Below, piece by piece: positions 1-6,369 of a DNA stretch of 10,259 bases; the stretch's first letter is position 1, and every line of letters begins with the position of its first letter. Source of the DNA: Candidatus Omnitrophota bacterium (GTDB lineage: Bacteria; Omnitrophota; Gorgyraeia; Gygaellales; Profunditerraquicolaceae); the NCBI GenBank assembly GCA_028714595.1, contig JAQTMD010000047.1, forward strand, positions 1 through 10,259, written 5' to 3'. A program made the translations under genes and the position numbers. The notes under the pieces are model-generated. The model worked only from the letters and a program-made list of their open reading frames with translations. It was not told the origin of the DNA and searched no databases.

Positions 1-1214
1 CGGCTATCGTCGTATTGCTCACCAGCGCCATTGCCAGGCCGATCACCCGGATCATCTACGCTTCGCGCAGATTCGCAAAGGGGGAATTCGCTCACCGCAT
101 CCATTATGACTCGCGCGACGAGATCGGGTCGCTTGCCGGAACGTTAAACCAAATGGCCCAGGATATCGAAGAGAAGATCAGGCATCTGCAGTTTCAGAAC
201 CAGCAGCTGCGTTCTGTCTTTGAGAGCATGGTCGAGGGCATGATCCTGGTGGATAAGGAGCAGATGGTGCTCTCCGTCAATTCCACGGTAGAAAAGATTT
301 TCGGCGTCGCACGGCAGGAGGCCGAAGGCAGGCTTTTCCTGGAGGCCATCCGCAACGCCGATATCGCCGAGGTCGTGAATCTGGTGCTGGCGCGCGGCGA
401 GGCGGTATCAAGGGAACTGAGCATTGTCTGGCCGGTGAAAAAGACCTTTCAGATAAATGCCGCTCCCATCTTTGAGACAGGCGCGGTCGCCGGGTGCCTG
501 CTGGTCGTCCATGATATCACCGAGATCCGCAGGCTTGAGACCATACGTTCGGACTTTGTGGCTAATGTCTCGCACGAATTAAAGACGCCGCTTACCTCGA
601 TCAAGGGCTTTGTCGAGACGCTTGCCGAGGGGGCGCTTGAGGATAAGGCAAACGCCCGCCATTTCCTTTCCATCATCCAGGAACATGCCGACCGTTTGAA
701 CAACTTGATCAACGACCTGCTGGACCTTTCCTATCTTGAATCCAAAGAGATCGTCGTTGCGAAAGAAGAGCTCTCCCTCAAAAACCTGATCGACAGGGTG
801 GTTTCAGGTTTCCAGTCGCAGGCCAGGAAGAAAACCGTCCAGGTATATAACGAGGTTTCGGATAAAGTCCGTGTCCGGGCAGACAGGGCTAAACTCGAAC
901 AGGTCCTGACAAACCTCGTCGATAATGCCATAAAATTCAACAAAGAAAAAGGCAGTATCCGTATTCTGTCATCACAGGACGCCGCAGGCGTCAGGGTCGC
1001 GATAGAAGACACGGGACTCGGCATCCCCGCCAAAGACATCCCCCGTATTTTTGAGCGTTTCTACCGCGTGGACAAAGCGCGCTCCCGCGAGCTCGGCGGC
1101 ACGGGCCTGGGTCTGTCCATCGTCAAGCACATCGTGGAACTCCACGCAGGCTCAGTCGGCGTCGAATCGACCGAAGGCCTCGGTGCTACCTTCTGGTTTA
1201 TCCTGCCGCTGTAG
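1..1214 (+). CDS. phoR: PhoR-type sensor histidine kinase, 3' part (5' end outside window)
   Basis: The reading frame is open to the left edge (first whole codon at 3), so the gene is truncated by the window. The TTG at 15 is not a credible start, because hydrophobic codons continue upstream as the end of a membrane helix. Counting from that TTG, the visible domains are: HAMP linker (about 1-52), PAS domain (about 62-170), HisKA with the phospho-acceptor His187 in SHELKTP, and a HATPase with N-box NLVDNAIKFN (310-319), G1 DTGLGIP (342-348), F-box FERFYRVD (356-363) and G2 GGTGLGLS (371-378). TM-HAMP-PAS-HisKA-HATPase is the layout of PhoR/WalK kinases. Its position just before a Pst operon supports PhoR, the membrane kinase/phosphatase that controls a PhoB-like response regulator according to phosphate supply. 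All kinase motifs are intact. The partner regulator is not in the window and probably lies upstream. The kinase class is near certain; the PhoR assignment rests mainly on context. Confidence 0.9.
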   Translation, partial: AIVVLLTSAIARPITRIIYASRRFAKGEFAHRIHYDSRDEIGSLAGTLNQMAQDIEEKIRHLQFQNQQLRSVFESMVEGMILVDKEQMVLSVNSTVEKIFGVARQEAEGRLFLEAIRNADIAEVVNLVLARGEAVSRELSIVWPVKKTFQINAAPIFETGAVAGCLLVVHDITEIRRLETIRSDFVANVSHELKTPLTSIKGFVETLAEGALEDKANARHFLSIIQEHADRLNNLINDLLDLSYLESKEIVVAKEELSLKNLIDRVVSGFQSQARKKTVQVYNEVSDKVRVRADRAKLEQVLTNLVDNAIKFNKEKGSIRILSSQDAAGVRVAIEDTGLGIPAKDIPRIFERFYRVDKARSRELGGTGLGLSIVKHIVELHAGSVGVESTEGLGATFWFILPL

Positions 1215-1235
1215 CTCTTTTTCTCACCAAAATGA

Positions 1236-1290
1236 TTTAACCCGCATTTTACTTTTCCTTCAAGCGCCTTTAACCAGCCTGTTGTAGACT
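1236..1290 (+). promoter_or_regulatory. Putative Pho box (four 11-bp-spaced repeats) plus -10
   Basis: Four 7-base units start at 1236 (TTTAACC), 1247 (TTTTACT), 1258 (CTTCAAG, weak) and 1269 (TTTAACC), exactly 11 bases apart. A 9-base gap leads to a -10-like TAGACT at 1285-1290. There is no separate -35, as expected when an activator array replaces it. PhoB/PhoP-family regulators bind direct repeats of about 6-7 bases with 11-base period, and the units resemble the Bacillus PhoP TTAACA-type unit more than the E. coli CTGTCAT. The array at 2097-2151 before pstS has identical spacing throughout, which is the strongest support. It would drive the small ORF at 1323 and the outer-membrane gene at 1443, with transcription starting near 1297. 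Confidence 0.65.
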
Positions 1291-1322
1291 CCTTTTTGAG
1301 AGATTCAGAAAGGAGGTGAACG

Positions 1323-1430
1323 ATGGTTGAAGCAATCAGAGGTTTATGGCGCAGCGTACGTATAGTCATAGTTGCCTTGTTCAAGGAAGAAGCAGGGTCG
1401 CTGCGGATGCGATATTTTCTCGGAATATAA
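1323..1430 (+). CDS. Possible 35-residue small protein, Pho-controlled
   Basis: An ATG at 1323 opens a 35-codon frame ending in TAA at 1428-1430. A near-perfect Shine-Dalgarno (AGGAGGTGA, 1311-1319) sits at good spacing, and the frame lies directly downstream of the putative Pho-box promoter. The peptide starts MVEAIRGLWRSVRIVIVALF and ends with a basic stretch (RMRYFLGI). Residues about 8-20 form a hydrophobic, Arg-punctuated segment that could be an amphipathic or membrane-surface helix. The next gene starts 12 bases downstream with its own strong ribosome site, so the two are probably co-transcribed. I do not recognise the family. It may be a real small membrane-associated protein or a leader peptide. 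Ribosome site, promoter and stop placement support translation, but I see no homology evidence. Confidence 0.5.
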   Translation: MVEAIRGLWRSVRIVIVALFKEEAGSLRMRYFLGI

Positions 1431-1442
1431 AAAGGAGGGAAG

Positions 1443-2096
1443 ATGAAGATTCTACAGGGAGTAGTTCTTTTGTGTGTGCTGTTTCAGGCAACCGTTGCGT
1501 GGTGCTGGGATGACGCAGATTTCCAATTCTGGCACACCCAGCAGCAGGAATTCAAGCTCGACAGCAATTCCCGCCTGACGCTCGAAGAGGAATTCCGCTG
1601 GGGGGATGATGCTTCGGATTTCTATTACCATCATTATGATGTTGGTTATCTGTATGGGGCCGGCAAGCATCTTGACGTTGGCCTAGCCTTCAGGAAGATA
1701 TTCGAAGAGAAAAAAAGGGTTTTTAAGGAAGAAAACCGGCCGGAGCTCAACCTGATCGTGAAAACAGAGATTGCCGGATGGAAAATAGAAGACAGGAACA
1801 GGTTTGAGCAGCGCTTTATCGAATCCGCCAAGGATTACGGCAGGTACCGGAACAAGCTGACCCTGAAGCTTCCGTGGAAATGGACGCGGTTTGAAATCCA
1901 ACCGTATGTCGCGGATGAGGTCTTTGTGGATCTGGATAAGACTAATCTCTCCCGCAACAGATTGTACTCCGGGATCCAGGCTGCGGTGACGAGGAGCATA
2001 AAAGCGGAAGCGTATTACTTGCGACAGGCAAGCAAGAGTGCAGGTTCCTGGAGCGATCTCAATGTGTTGGGATTGAGATGCAAGGTATCCTTTTGA
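1443..2096 (+). CDS. DUF2490-family outer-membrane beta-barrel protein
   Basis: The 217-residue product begins with a signal peptide (MKILQGVVLLCVLFQATVAW, cleavage near residue 20). The mature part has alternating aromatic and polar strands and closes with the aromatic terminus CKVSF; a C-terminal Phe is typical of Bam-assembled barrels. The N-terminal FWHTQQQEFKLDSNSRLTLEEEFR, the internal EDRNRFEQRF and the terminal WSDLNVLGL pattern fit DUF2490, a family of small predicted barrels with no firm function. The start is set by a strong ribosome site (GGAGG, 1434-1438). It lies downstream of a putative Pho box and between phoR and pstS. A role in the outer membrane during phosphate limitation, for example as a pore comparable to PhoE or OprP, is inference from context only. 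The barrel and family call is fairly secure; the substrate is unknown. Confidence 0.75.
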   Translation: MKILQGVVLLCVLFQATVAWCWDDADFQFWHTQQQEFKLDSNSRLTLEEEFRWGDDASDFYYHHYDVGYLYGAGKHLDVGLAFRKIFEEKKRVFKEENRPELNLIVKTEIAGWKIEDRNRFEQRFIESAKDYGRYRNKLTLKLPWKWTRFEIQPYVADEVFVDLDKTNLSRNRLYSGIQAAVTRSIKAEAYYLRQASKSAGSWSDLNVLGLRCKVSF

Positions 2097-2151
2097 TTTT
2101 ACACGGATTTTACATTGGTTTAACGCAGCGCTAACACGGCTCTACTACAAT
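2097..2151 (+). promoter_or_regulatory. Putative Pho box (four 11-bp-spaced repeats) plus -10, pstS promoter
   Basis: Units start at 2097 (TTTTACA), 2108 (TTTTACA), 2119 (TTTAACG) and 2130 (GCTAACA), each exactly 11 bases apart with 4-base spacers. After a 9-base gap there is a good -10, TACAAT, at 2146-2151. The array begins on the first base after the stop codon of the upstream gene. Transcription would start near 2158, just ahead of the pstS ribosome site (AAGGAGG, 2162-2168), leaving a leader of only about 16 bases. The 11-base period and the position in place of a -35 are the signature of a PhoB/PhoP-activated promoter. Placement before pstS makes the call strong. Confidence 0.8.
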
Positions 2152-2173
2152 ACAGCCCTACAAGGAGGTAAGA

Positions 2174-3025
2174 ATGATAAGAAAATCGTTGATAGTAATC
2201 ACCGCATTTTTTTTCTGCGGCAGCGCCTTTGCCGGAAATAGCGACGATTCCCTGCAGGTCAAGGGCTCCGACACCATGGTCAACCTCGCCCAGGCATGGG
2301 CGGAAAAATACATGGAGAAGAACCCGAACGACTTGATTGCCGTGACCGGGGGAGGCTCAGGCACGGGCATTGCAAGCCTGGTCAGCGGCACCTGCGATAT
2401 TGCCATGAGTTCGCGCACCGTGAAACAAAAGGAAATCGACCTGGCGCAGAAAAAGGGTGTCACGCCGAATGAGATCAAGGTCGCCCTTGACGGTATAGCC
2501 GTGGTAGTGCATCCGGCTAACCCGGTGGGAAAACTGACGGTAGACCAGTTGGCCGCGGTCTTTACCGGCAAGATCAAGAACTGGAAAGAACTTGGCGGCA
2601 AAGACGCAAAGATCGTCCTTCTGTCACGCGAGGTCAACTCGGGGACACACGTTTATTTCAAGGAGCACGTGCTGCGCAAGAACGACCCTGCGTCCAAAGA
2701 GGAATTCGCTCCGTCCGCGCTTATGCTGCCTTCGTCGCAGGCGATCGCGGACGAGGTCGCCAATAACCCTTCGGCCATCGGCTATTACGGCATGGGATAT
2801 ATCTCCGCGAAACAAAAGGCTCTGGCCATCGCTCCGGACGCTGTGGCCGCGGCAGTAGAGCCGACCATTGACAACGTGATCTCAGGGGCATATCCCATAT
2901 CGCGGCCGCTGCTTTTGTACACCGGCTGCGTGCCGCAGGGGCTGGCCAGGAAATTCATCGATTTTGTGCTTTCGCCGGAAGGCCAGCAGATCGTCAAGGA
3001 AACGGACTTTGTGCCGGTCAAATAA
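2174..3025 (+). CDS. pstS: Phosphate ABC transporter, periplasmic phosphate-binding protein
   Basis: This 283-residue protein binds phosphate in the periplasm and delivers it to PstCA. It has a signal peptide (MIRKSLIVITAFFFCGSAFA, cleaved before GNSDD); the residue after cleavage is Gly, not Cys, so it is soluble rather than a lipoprotein. The PBP-like core shows the family's phosphate-contacting loops: KGSDTM near residue 30, GGGSGTGI near 60, the SSR loop near 80, and SREVNSGTH near 155. A GYYGMGY segment and the C-terminal SPEGQQIV helix are also typical. The length is normal for the short PstS type. A strong ribosome site (2162-2168) precedes the ATG, and the gene is first in the pstSCABB-phoU unit behind a Pho box. 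It ends 3 bases before pstC. Confidence 0.95.
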   Translation: MIRKSLIVITAFFFCGSAFAGNSDDSLQVKGSDTMVNLAQAWAEKYMEKNPNDLIAVTGGGSGTGIASLVSGTCDIAMSSRTVKQKEIDLAQKKGVTPNEIKVALDGIAVVVHPANPVGKLTVDQLAAVFTGKIKNWKELGGKDAKIVLLSREVNSGTHVYFKEHVLRKNDPASKEEFAPSALMLPSSQAIADEVANNPSAIGYYGMGYISAKQKALAIAPDAVAAAVEPTIDNVISGAYPISRPLLLYTGCVPQGLARKFIDFVLSPEGQQIVKETDFVPVK

Positions 3026-3028
3026 TCC

Positions 3029-3895
3029 ATGCGCAAGTTCAAAGAGTTCATTATCGAGAAGCTGATACTTATCTGCGGATCGGCTTCTATTTTTTTTGTG
3101 GCGCTCATCTTTGTCTTCCTGCTCAAGGAAGGGCTGTCGCTGTTTAAGACCGTCAGGCTCGGCGCGTTCCTCTTTGGGAAGAGCTGGTATCCGATATCAG
3201 AGCCGGCTGAACTGGGCATCCTGCCGCTTATCCTCGGATCTTTGCTGGTCACTGCGGGAGCGGCAGTCATCTCCGTGCCCATCGGCGTCGGCTGCGCGGT
3301 CTACATCGCAGAGATAGCGCCGGGCAAAGTCAAGGAAGTGCTCAAAGGCGGCATCGAGCTTCTGGCTGCCATCCCCAGCGTGGTCCTGGGTTTTATCGGC
3401 ATGGTCACGCTGGTGCCGTGGGTCAAAAACATCTTTCACCTGCCGACGGGCTTGACCGCTTTGTCGGGGTCGATCATGCTGGCGTTCATGGCCATGCCCA
3501 CGATCGTTTCCATAGCAGAGGATGCACTTTACTCGGTACCCCGTTCCTATAAAGAAGGCGCGTTTGCGCTGGGGGCCACGCACTGGCAGACCATCTGGCG
3601 GGTGTTGCTGCCGGCAGCATCTTCCGGGATTCTTGCGGCGGTGATGCTGGGCATCGGCCGGGTCATCGGCGAGACCATGGCAGTGATGATGATCACCGGT
3701 AATTCCGCGGTGATCCCGCACACCATCCTGGCACCCGTGCGTACCCTGACCGCGACCGTCGCCGCAGAAATGGGCGAAGCGGTAGTAGGCAGCGAGCACT
3801 ACTTCGCCTTGTTTGCCGTCGGCATCGTTTTATTTGTCATCAGTTTTGCCATTAATGTGACCGCCGATCTGTTCTTGCACAGGGAGCGAAGATGA
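3029..3895 (+). CDS. pstC: Phosphate ABC transporter permease PstC
   Basis: One of the two inner-membrane channel subunits of the phosphate importer. The 288 residues contain six predicted membrane helices (about 11-33, 61-83, 109-130, 143-163, 198-222, 258-282). The cytoplasmic EAA-type loop EGAFALGATHWQTIWRVLLP (about 176-195) docks onto the ATPase. The IPSVVLGFIG segment and GRVIGETMAVMM are typical of PstC. The start is 3 bases after the pstS stop with no clear ribosome site, which suggests translational coupling to pstS. It overlaps pstA by 4 bases (ATGA), tying the two permeases together. Nothing appears broken. Confidence 0.95.
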   Translation: MRKFKEFIIEKLILICGSASIFFVALIFVFLLKEGLSLFKTVRLGAFLFGKSWYPISEPAELGILPLILGSLLVTAGAAVISVPIGVGCAVYIAEIAPGKVKEVLKGGIELLAAIPSVVLGFIGMVTLVPWVKNIFHLPTGLTALSGSIMLAFMAMPTIVSIAEDALYSVPRSYKEGAFALGATHWQTIWRVLLPAASSGILAAVMLGIGRVIGETMAVMMITGNSAVIPHTILAPVRTLTATVAAEMGEAVVGSEHYFALFAVGIVLFVISFAINVTADLFLHRERR

Positions 3896-4740
3896 TGAAT
3901 CCGAGAACCGTCCAGAAAATCGCCTTTTTCTCCCTCTTCCTGTCAACGTTGCTTATCGTGGTCCCTGTCGGCATGATCGTGGTGATCATCGTGCAGAAGG
4001 GGCTGCCGGCGATCACCTGGCAGTTTTTGACGGATGTGCCGCGGCAGGGCATGCGCGCAGGCGGCATCTTCCCGGCAATCGTGGGGACCCTGTACCTCGT
4101 CCTGGGAGCGGTCGCCTTCGCCCTTCCTATCGGGTTGCTGGCGGCGATCTACTTAAGCGAATACGCCAGAGACAATGTGATGAACCGGATCGTTAAGTTA
4201 GCAATCGTTAACCTGGCGGGCGTTCCGTCGGTCGTGTACGGCCTGTTCGGTTTGGCCATGTTCGTGGTCTGGTGCAGGTTCGGCGCTTCGATCCTGTCGG
4301 GAGCGCTGACGCTTGGCATCATGATTTTGCCGATCATCATCACCGCTTCCCGCGAGGCGCTGGAGGCGGTGCCGCAGACGTTCCGGGAAGTCAGCCTTTC
4401 GCTGGGCGCGAGCAAGTGGCAGACCATCAGGCACATCGTGCTGCCCAACGCCATTCCCGGCATCATCACCGGTACTATCTTAGGGATCGGCAGGGCAGCA
4501 GGAGAGACCGCGCCGATCCTGTTTACGGTGGCAGCGTTCTATCTGCCGCGGCTGCCGAAATCCATCTTCGACCAGGCCATGGCTTTGCCGTATCACTTAT
4601 ACGTCATTTCCACGCAGGTGCCTAACGTCGATGAAAAGGTTCGTTACGGCACGGCGTTCGTGCTTTTAGCCATGGTGCTGACGGTTAACCTCGTGGCCAT
4701 CGTCATCCGCTACAAGTTCCGCAAGCAGAAGAAATGGTAG
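3892..4740 (+). CDS. pstA: Phosphate ABC transporter permease PstA
   Basis: The second channel subunit, 282 residues with six predicted membrane helices (about 10-34, 59-89, 103-128, 131-152, 190-215, 252-274). PstA hallmarks are AGGIFPAIVGTLYLV, NLAGVPSVVYGLFG, the EAA loop REVSLSLGASKWQTIRHIVLP (about 165-185) and GRAAGETAPILFT. Two tandem ATGs (3892 and 3895) are both possible starts; GGGAG at 3882-3886 serves either. The chosen start overlaps the pstC stop as ATGA, which indicates coupled translation. The last base of its TAG stop is also the first base of an inverted-repeat element that separates it from pstB1. Confidence 0.95.
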   Translation: MMNPRTVQKIAFFSLFLSTLLIVVPVGMIVVIIVQKGLPAITWQFLTDVPRQGMRAGGIFPAIVGTLYLVLGAVAFALPIGLLAAIYLSEYARDNVMNRIVKLAIVNLAGVPSVVYGLFGLAMFVVWCRFGASILSGALTLGIMILPIIITASREALEAVPQTFREVSLSLGASKWQTIRHIVLPNAIPGIITGTILGIGRAAGETAPILFTVAAFYLPRLPKSIFDQAMALPYHLYVISTQVPNVDEKVRYGTAFVLLAMVLTVNLVAIVIRYKFRKQKKW

Positions 4741-4818
4741 GGACGGTTCTGAAGCGCGGTTAGAACTGTCCCTCCGAAAAAAGAGGGGACACTTTTAAGT
4801 AGGGTTGAGAACCGTCCC
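4740..4818. repeat. REP-like inverted-repeat element between pstA and pstB1
   Basis: GGGACGGTTCT (4740-4750) is matched by a perfect reverse complement, AGAACCGTCCC (4808-4818). A near-perfect internal arm, AGAACTGTCCC (4762-4772), gives a tight hairpin with an 11-base loop and one G-U pair in RNA. A GAGGGGACAC motif lies in the middle (4784-4792). The element starts on the pstA stop and ends 6 bases before the pstB1 ATG, filling the whole gap. Elements with GGGAC/GTCCC palindromes are typical of dispersed REP families moved by RAYT transposases; no such transposase is in the window. In mRNA the alternative hairpins could pause transcription or act as an RNA-stability boundary inside the operon. 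Confidence 0.75.
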
Positions 4819-4824
4819 TGGGGT

Positions 4825-5571
4825 ATGAGAAAGTTCGGTATCGAAAATCTCAATATTTGGTTCGGGAAGGTGCAGGCGCTCAAAGGCGTGTCGCTTGCCA
4901 TCGAGGCAAACGAGATATTGAGCATCATCGGGCCGTCGAACAGCGGCAAGACCACGTTCCTGCGCATGCTCCACCGTCTTAACGAGCTGGAGCAGAATTT
5001 CCGGATGAGCGGCAGCGTGCTCATGGATGCCCTTGACGTGCGCTCGGTCGACCTTGAGCTGTTGCGTAAGAAGATCGGTATCATCTTTGCTTTGCCTTTG
5101 CCGCTTCCGCTTTCCATCTTTGATAATGTGTCTTTTGGCCCGCGCATGCACGGCATCCGCGCCCGGAAACGTCTGACAGATATCGCCGAGCAGTCGCTTA
5201 AGCAGGCCTATATCTGGGATGAGGTCAAGGATCGGCTGCATGAGTCCGCATTCAAATTGTCCGGCGGCCAGCAGCAGCGCCTTTGTATTGCCCGGACGCT
5301 GGCCACCGGTCCGGAGGTCATCCTTTTTGACGAACCCTGCTCCGGTTTGGACCCCGTTTCCACGGCAAGAGTCGAAGAGACCATGCTCGAACTCAAAAAA
5401 GATTATACGATCGTGCTGGTGACCAATAACGTCAAGCAGGCGGCGCGCGTGGGAGACCGCACCGCGTTCTTCCTGTCCGGCGAGCTGGTGGAGCTTGACA
5501 CGACCGATAAGATATTCACCGCGCCGTCGAATAAGCGCACGGACGACTATATTCGAGGGAAATTTGGATAA
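4825..5571 (+). CDS. pstB: PstB-type phosphate ABC ATPase 1, degenerate Q-loop and switch His
   Basis: A 248-residue ATPase of the PstB family. Walker A is GPSNSGKT (36-43), the signature LSGGQ (145-149) is intact in LSGGQQQRLCIAR, and Walker B with its catalytic Glu is ILFDEP (Glu170). Two key positions are changed. The Q-loop, normally VFQRPNPFP, reads IFALPLPLP, so the Gln is Ala89 within an alternating Leu-Pro run. The switch histidine, normally VTHN, is Asn201 in VTNN. Both residues matter for coupling and hydrolysis in ABC ATPases, so a homodimer should work poorly. The adjacent pstB2 has the opposite defect pattern, which suggests a heterodimer. The frame is fully open with normal codon use, so it is not a pseudogene. 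The ribosome site is weak (TGGGG) and follows a hairpin element. Confidence 0.92.
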   Translation: MRKFGIENLNIWFGKVQALKGVSLAIEANEILSIIGPSNSGKTTFLRMLHRLNELEQNFRMSGSVLMDALDVRSVDLELLRKKIGIIFALPLPLPLSIFDNVSFGPRMHGIRARKRLTDIAEQSLKQAYIWDEVKDRLHESAFKLSGGQQQRLCIARTLATGPEVILFDEPCSGLDPVSTARVEETMLELKKDYTIVLVTNNVKQAARVGDRTAFFLSGELVELDTTDKIFTAPSNKRTDDYIRGKFG

Positions 5572-6319
5572 GATTATCGTTCGAGGCCTCAATCTCTGGT
5601 ACGGGGATTTCCCGGCCCTGATCAACGTGAACGCCGACTTTAAGGAGAAAAAGATCACGGCCATCATCGGGCCGTCGGGCTGCGGCAAATCCACCATGCT
5701 GCGGGTGTTCAACCGCATGAACGACCTCATCGAGGGGGTCAGGGTCACCGGCGAGGTCGACATCGACGGCACGAACGCGGTTTCGCCGGAAGCCGATCTC
5801 ATTTATTTGCGCAGGAAAGTGGGCATGGTCTTTCAGCGGCCCAATCCTTTCCCGCTCTCCATATATGAAAATATCGCGTTCGGCTTAAAGATCCACGGCA
5901 TTGAGCGAAACGCGGATGCCCTTGCCGGCGTCATTGAAGAGAGCCTGCGCCGCGTCCTGCTCTGGGATGACCTGAAAGACAAACTCAAACGTTCTGCGCT
6001 GCGGCTGTCGCTTGAGCAGAAACAGCGGCTCTGCATCGCGCGGCTGCTTGCCGTCAAATCCGACGTCCTGCTCATGGACGAACCCTGCTCGACCCTGGAT
6101 CCGCAGGCGACCGAACGCATCGAAGAATTGATGCGCGAGCTCAAAAATAATTATACAATAGTCGTCGTCACCCATAACATGCAGCAGGCAGCGCGCGTAT
6201 CGGACGAGACCGGGTTCATGCTGCTGGGCGAGATGGTCGAATTCGCCGCTACCCGCGAGATCTTTACCGCGCCGAAGGACAAGCGCACCGAAGATTATAT
6301 TACGGGCAGATACGGATAA
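5564..6319 (+). CDS. pstB: PstB-type phosphate ABC ATPase 2, degenerate signature motif (LSLEQ)
   Basis: A 251-residue PstB-family ATPase. Walker A GPSGCGKS (36-43), Q-loop VFQRPNPFP (Gln91), Walker B LLMDEP (Glu163), D-loop STLDP and switch VTHN (His204) are all canonical. The ABC signature is not: LSGGQ has become LSLEQ (148-152), so both glycines are lost and a Glu faces where the partner's ATP gamma-phosphate would sit. I chose TTG at 5564 as start. It aligns the N-terminus residue for residue with pstB1 (12 residues to the shared Trp), follows GAGGG at 5555-5559, and overlaps the pstB1 stop by 8 bases, implying coupled synthesis. The upstream ATG at 5495 would add 23 unconserved residues. 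With PstB1 it would complete one normal ATP site. Confidence 0.92.
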   Translation: MDKIIVRGLNLWYGDFPALINVNADFKEKKITAIIGPSGCGKSTMLRVFNRMNDLIEGVRVTGEVDIDGTNAVSPEADLIYLRRKVGMVFQRPNPFPLSIYENIAFGLKIHGIERNADALAGVIEESLRRVLLWDDLKDKLKRSALRLSLEQKQRLCIARLLAVKSDVLLMDEPCSTLDPQATERIEELMRELKNNYTIVVVTHNMQQAARVSDETGFMLLGEMVEFAATREIFTAPKDKRTEDYITGRYG

Positions 6320-6369
6320 TATGAAGTCCCCGCTTCAGCGCGGATGAGGACAGTAACCACGGAGGAATA

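Noticed and set aside
1215..1235. Terminator after phoR
   Set aside because: A short T-rich stretch is present but there is no stem before it.
4825..5571. pstB1 as a decaying pseudogene because of lost Q-loop and His
   Set aside because: The frame is intact, the other motifs and LSGGQ are perfect, and the neighbour pstB2 lacks exactly what pstB1 retains. That pattern fits functional specialisation better than decay.
4795..5802. Long open frame on the minus strand opposite pstB1/pstB2 (335 codons)
   Set aside because: It lies wholly against two genes with clear ATPase motifs, has no family motif of its own and no ribosome site. It is a shadow of GC-rich coding sequence.
6322..6343. Possible hairpin or terminator between pstB2 and phoU
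   Set aside because: The stems are only 4-5 bases (TGAAG/CTTCA, CCGC/GCGG), with no T-tract. Not distinguishable from chance; phoU probably remains in the operon.
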